Source: Parasedimentitalea marina
Lineage (GTDB): Bacteria; Pseudomonadota; Alphaproteobacteria; Rhodobacterales; Rhodobacteraceae
Direction of reading: 5' to 3'
Assembly: GCF_004006175.1 (NCBI RefSeq)
Contig: NZ_CP033219.1
Coordinates: 3,038,001 to 3,102,000, forward strand
Length of the DNA stretch: 64,000 nucleotides
Shown: one piece after another, positions 63,769 to 64,000 of the stretch
How the letters are laid out: each line of letters opens with the position of its first letter
How positions within the stretch are numbered: the first letter of the stretch is position 1
Program-made: the position numbers and the translations under genes
Notes under the pieces: model-generated
Seen by the model: only the letters and a program-made list of their open reading frames with translations
Databases searched by the model: none
What the model was told of the DNA's origin: nothing

Positions 63769-64000
63769 ATGAAACAGATATCCCAAATCACCAGCTATCA
63801 CGCGCATGTCTATTTCGACGCCGAAACCGTCGAACAGGCCCGTGCATTGTGCCAGACGGCGGCCTCAACATTCGACGTTCAGATGGGGCGGGTGCACGAA
63901 AAGCCCGTCGGGCCGCATCCCATGTGGTCTTGTCAATTGCTGGCCACACCCGACCAGTTTTCCCAGCTGTTGCCCTGGCTGGCCCTGAACCGCGATGGAT
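63769..64000 (+). CDS. DOPA 4,5-dioxygenase-family protein, 3' end off the window
   Basis: 77 residues from ATG 63769 to the window edge without a stop. ITSYHAHVYFDAETVEQARALCQ and VHEKPVGPHPMWSCQLLATPDQFSQLLPWLALNRDG match the DOPA_dioxygen family (PF08883), ferredoxin-like-fold proteins related to extradiol dioxygenases, with His residues in YHAHVYF and GPHPMW as likely metal ligands. Real substrate unknown. The start has only a weak ribosome binding site. Confidence 0.8.
   Translation, partial: MKQISQITSYHAHVYFDAETVEQARALCQTAASTFDVQMGRVHEKPVGPHPMWSCQLLATPDQFSQLLPWLALNRDG

Overview
The window looks like the chromosome of a marine alphaproteobacterium of the Roseobacter group (Rhodobacteraceae). 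The evidence is a dddP-type DMSP lyase, a LuxI-family synthase behind a hybrid histidine kinase, a lysC-ptsP pair, metZ under a SAM-II riboswitch, folE2, glnB-glnA and an unlinked fliG-like gene. I did not identify the species.

Layout. 1-6341: signalling. A haem-binding (CxxCH) PAS sensor runs off the left edge. It is followed by an SMP-30 lactonase, a hybrid histidine kinase and an acyl-homoserine-lactone synthase whose leader holds a dyad, a hairpin and a tiny overlapping ORF. A gene-poor stretch with three DnaA-box-like sites comes next. 6342-16431: housekeeping genes (ptsP, lysC, trkH, folE2, metZ, a 5'-truncated DMT permease, an SDR). 16432-19331: a sparse zone with a 57-residue lipoprotein ORF and an RTX repeat protein.

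19332-41402: an accessory island abutting the 3' end of a tRNA-Leu(UAG) gene. It holds defence-like and secreted proteins: an ABC-type AAA remnant, a DUF2130 protein, a Mrr-nSTAND3-like protein broken by one stop codon, a NUC1 nuclease with a lamin-tail domain, a three-gene operon ending in an exported caspase-like peptidase, an exported HExxH peptidase, a STAND-like ATPase and a Mu-like phage gene. Toward the tRNA lies an integration/conjugation-derived module with a large serine recombinase. At least six genes in the island carry single disabling lesions (one stop codon, 1-2 base indels or a 13-bp duplication), while the flanking core genes are intact. This suggests a recently immobilised, decaying island rather than sequencing noise.

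41488-64000: core genes again: Hint-domain protein, NAD(P)HX repair enzyme, glnB-glnA, an Hsp70-like protein, a lytic transglycosylase, a DUF3445 protein, dddP, a hydrolase-OsmC fusion, purB, two small exported proteins with a shared Cys motif, fliG-like, a lauroyl acyltransferase-like protein, a DUF1223 protein, acnA, and the start of a DOPA-dioxygenase-like gene.

The best candidate for something undescribed is the block 24184-28980 (NUC1-LTD nuclease, small exported protein, membrane-anchored coiled-coil protein, exported caspase-like protein, second membrane protein). The second candidate is the secreted-protein/zinc-ribbon/metallopeptidase cluster at 31066-33696. Two near-identical ~130-bp cloverleaf-like repeats (12030-12160, 52944-53073) also deserve attention.
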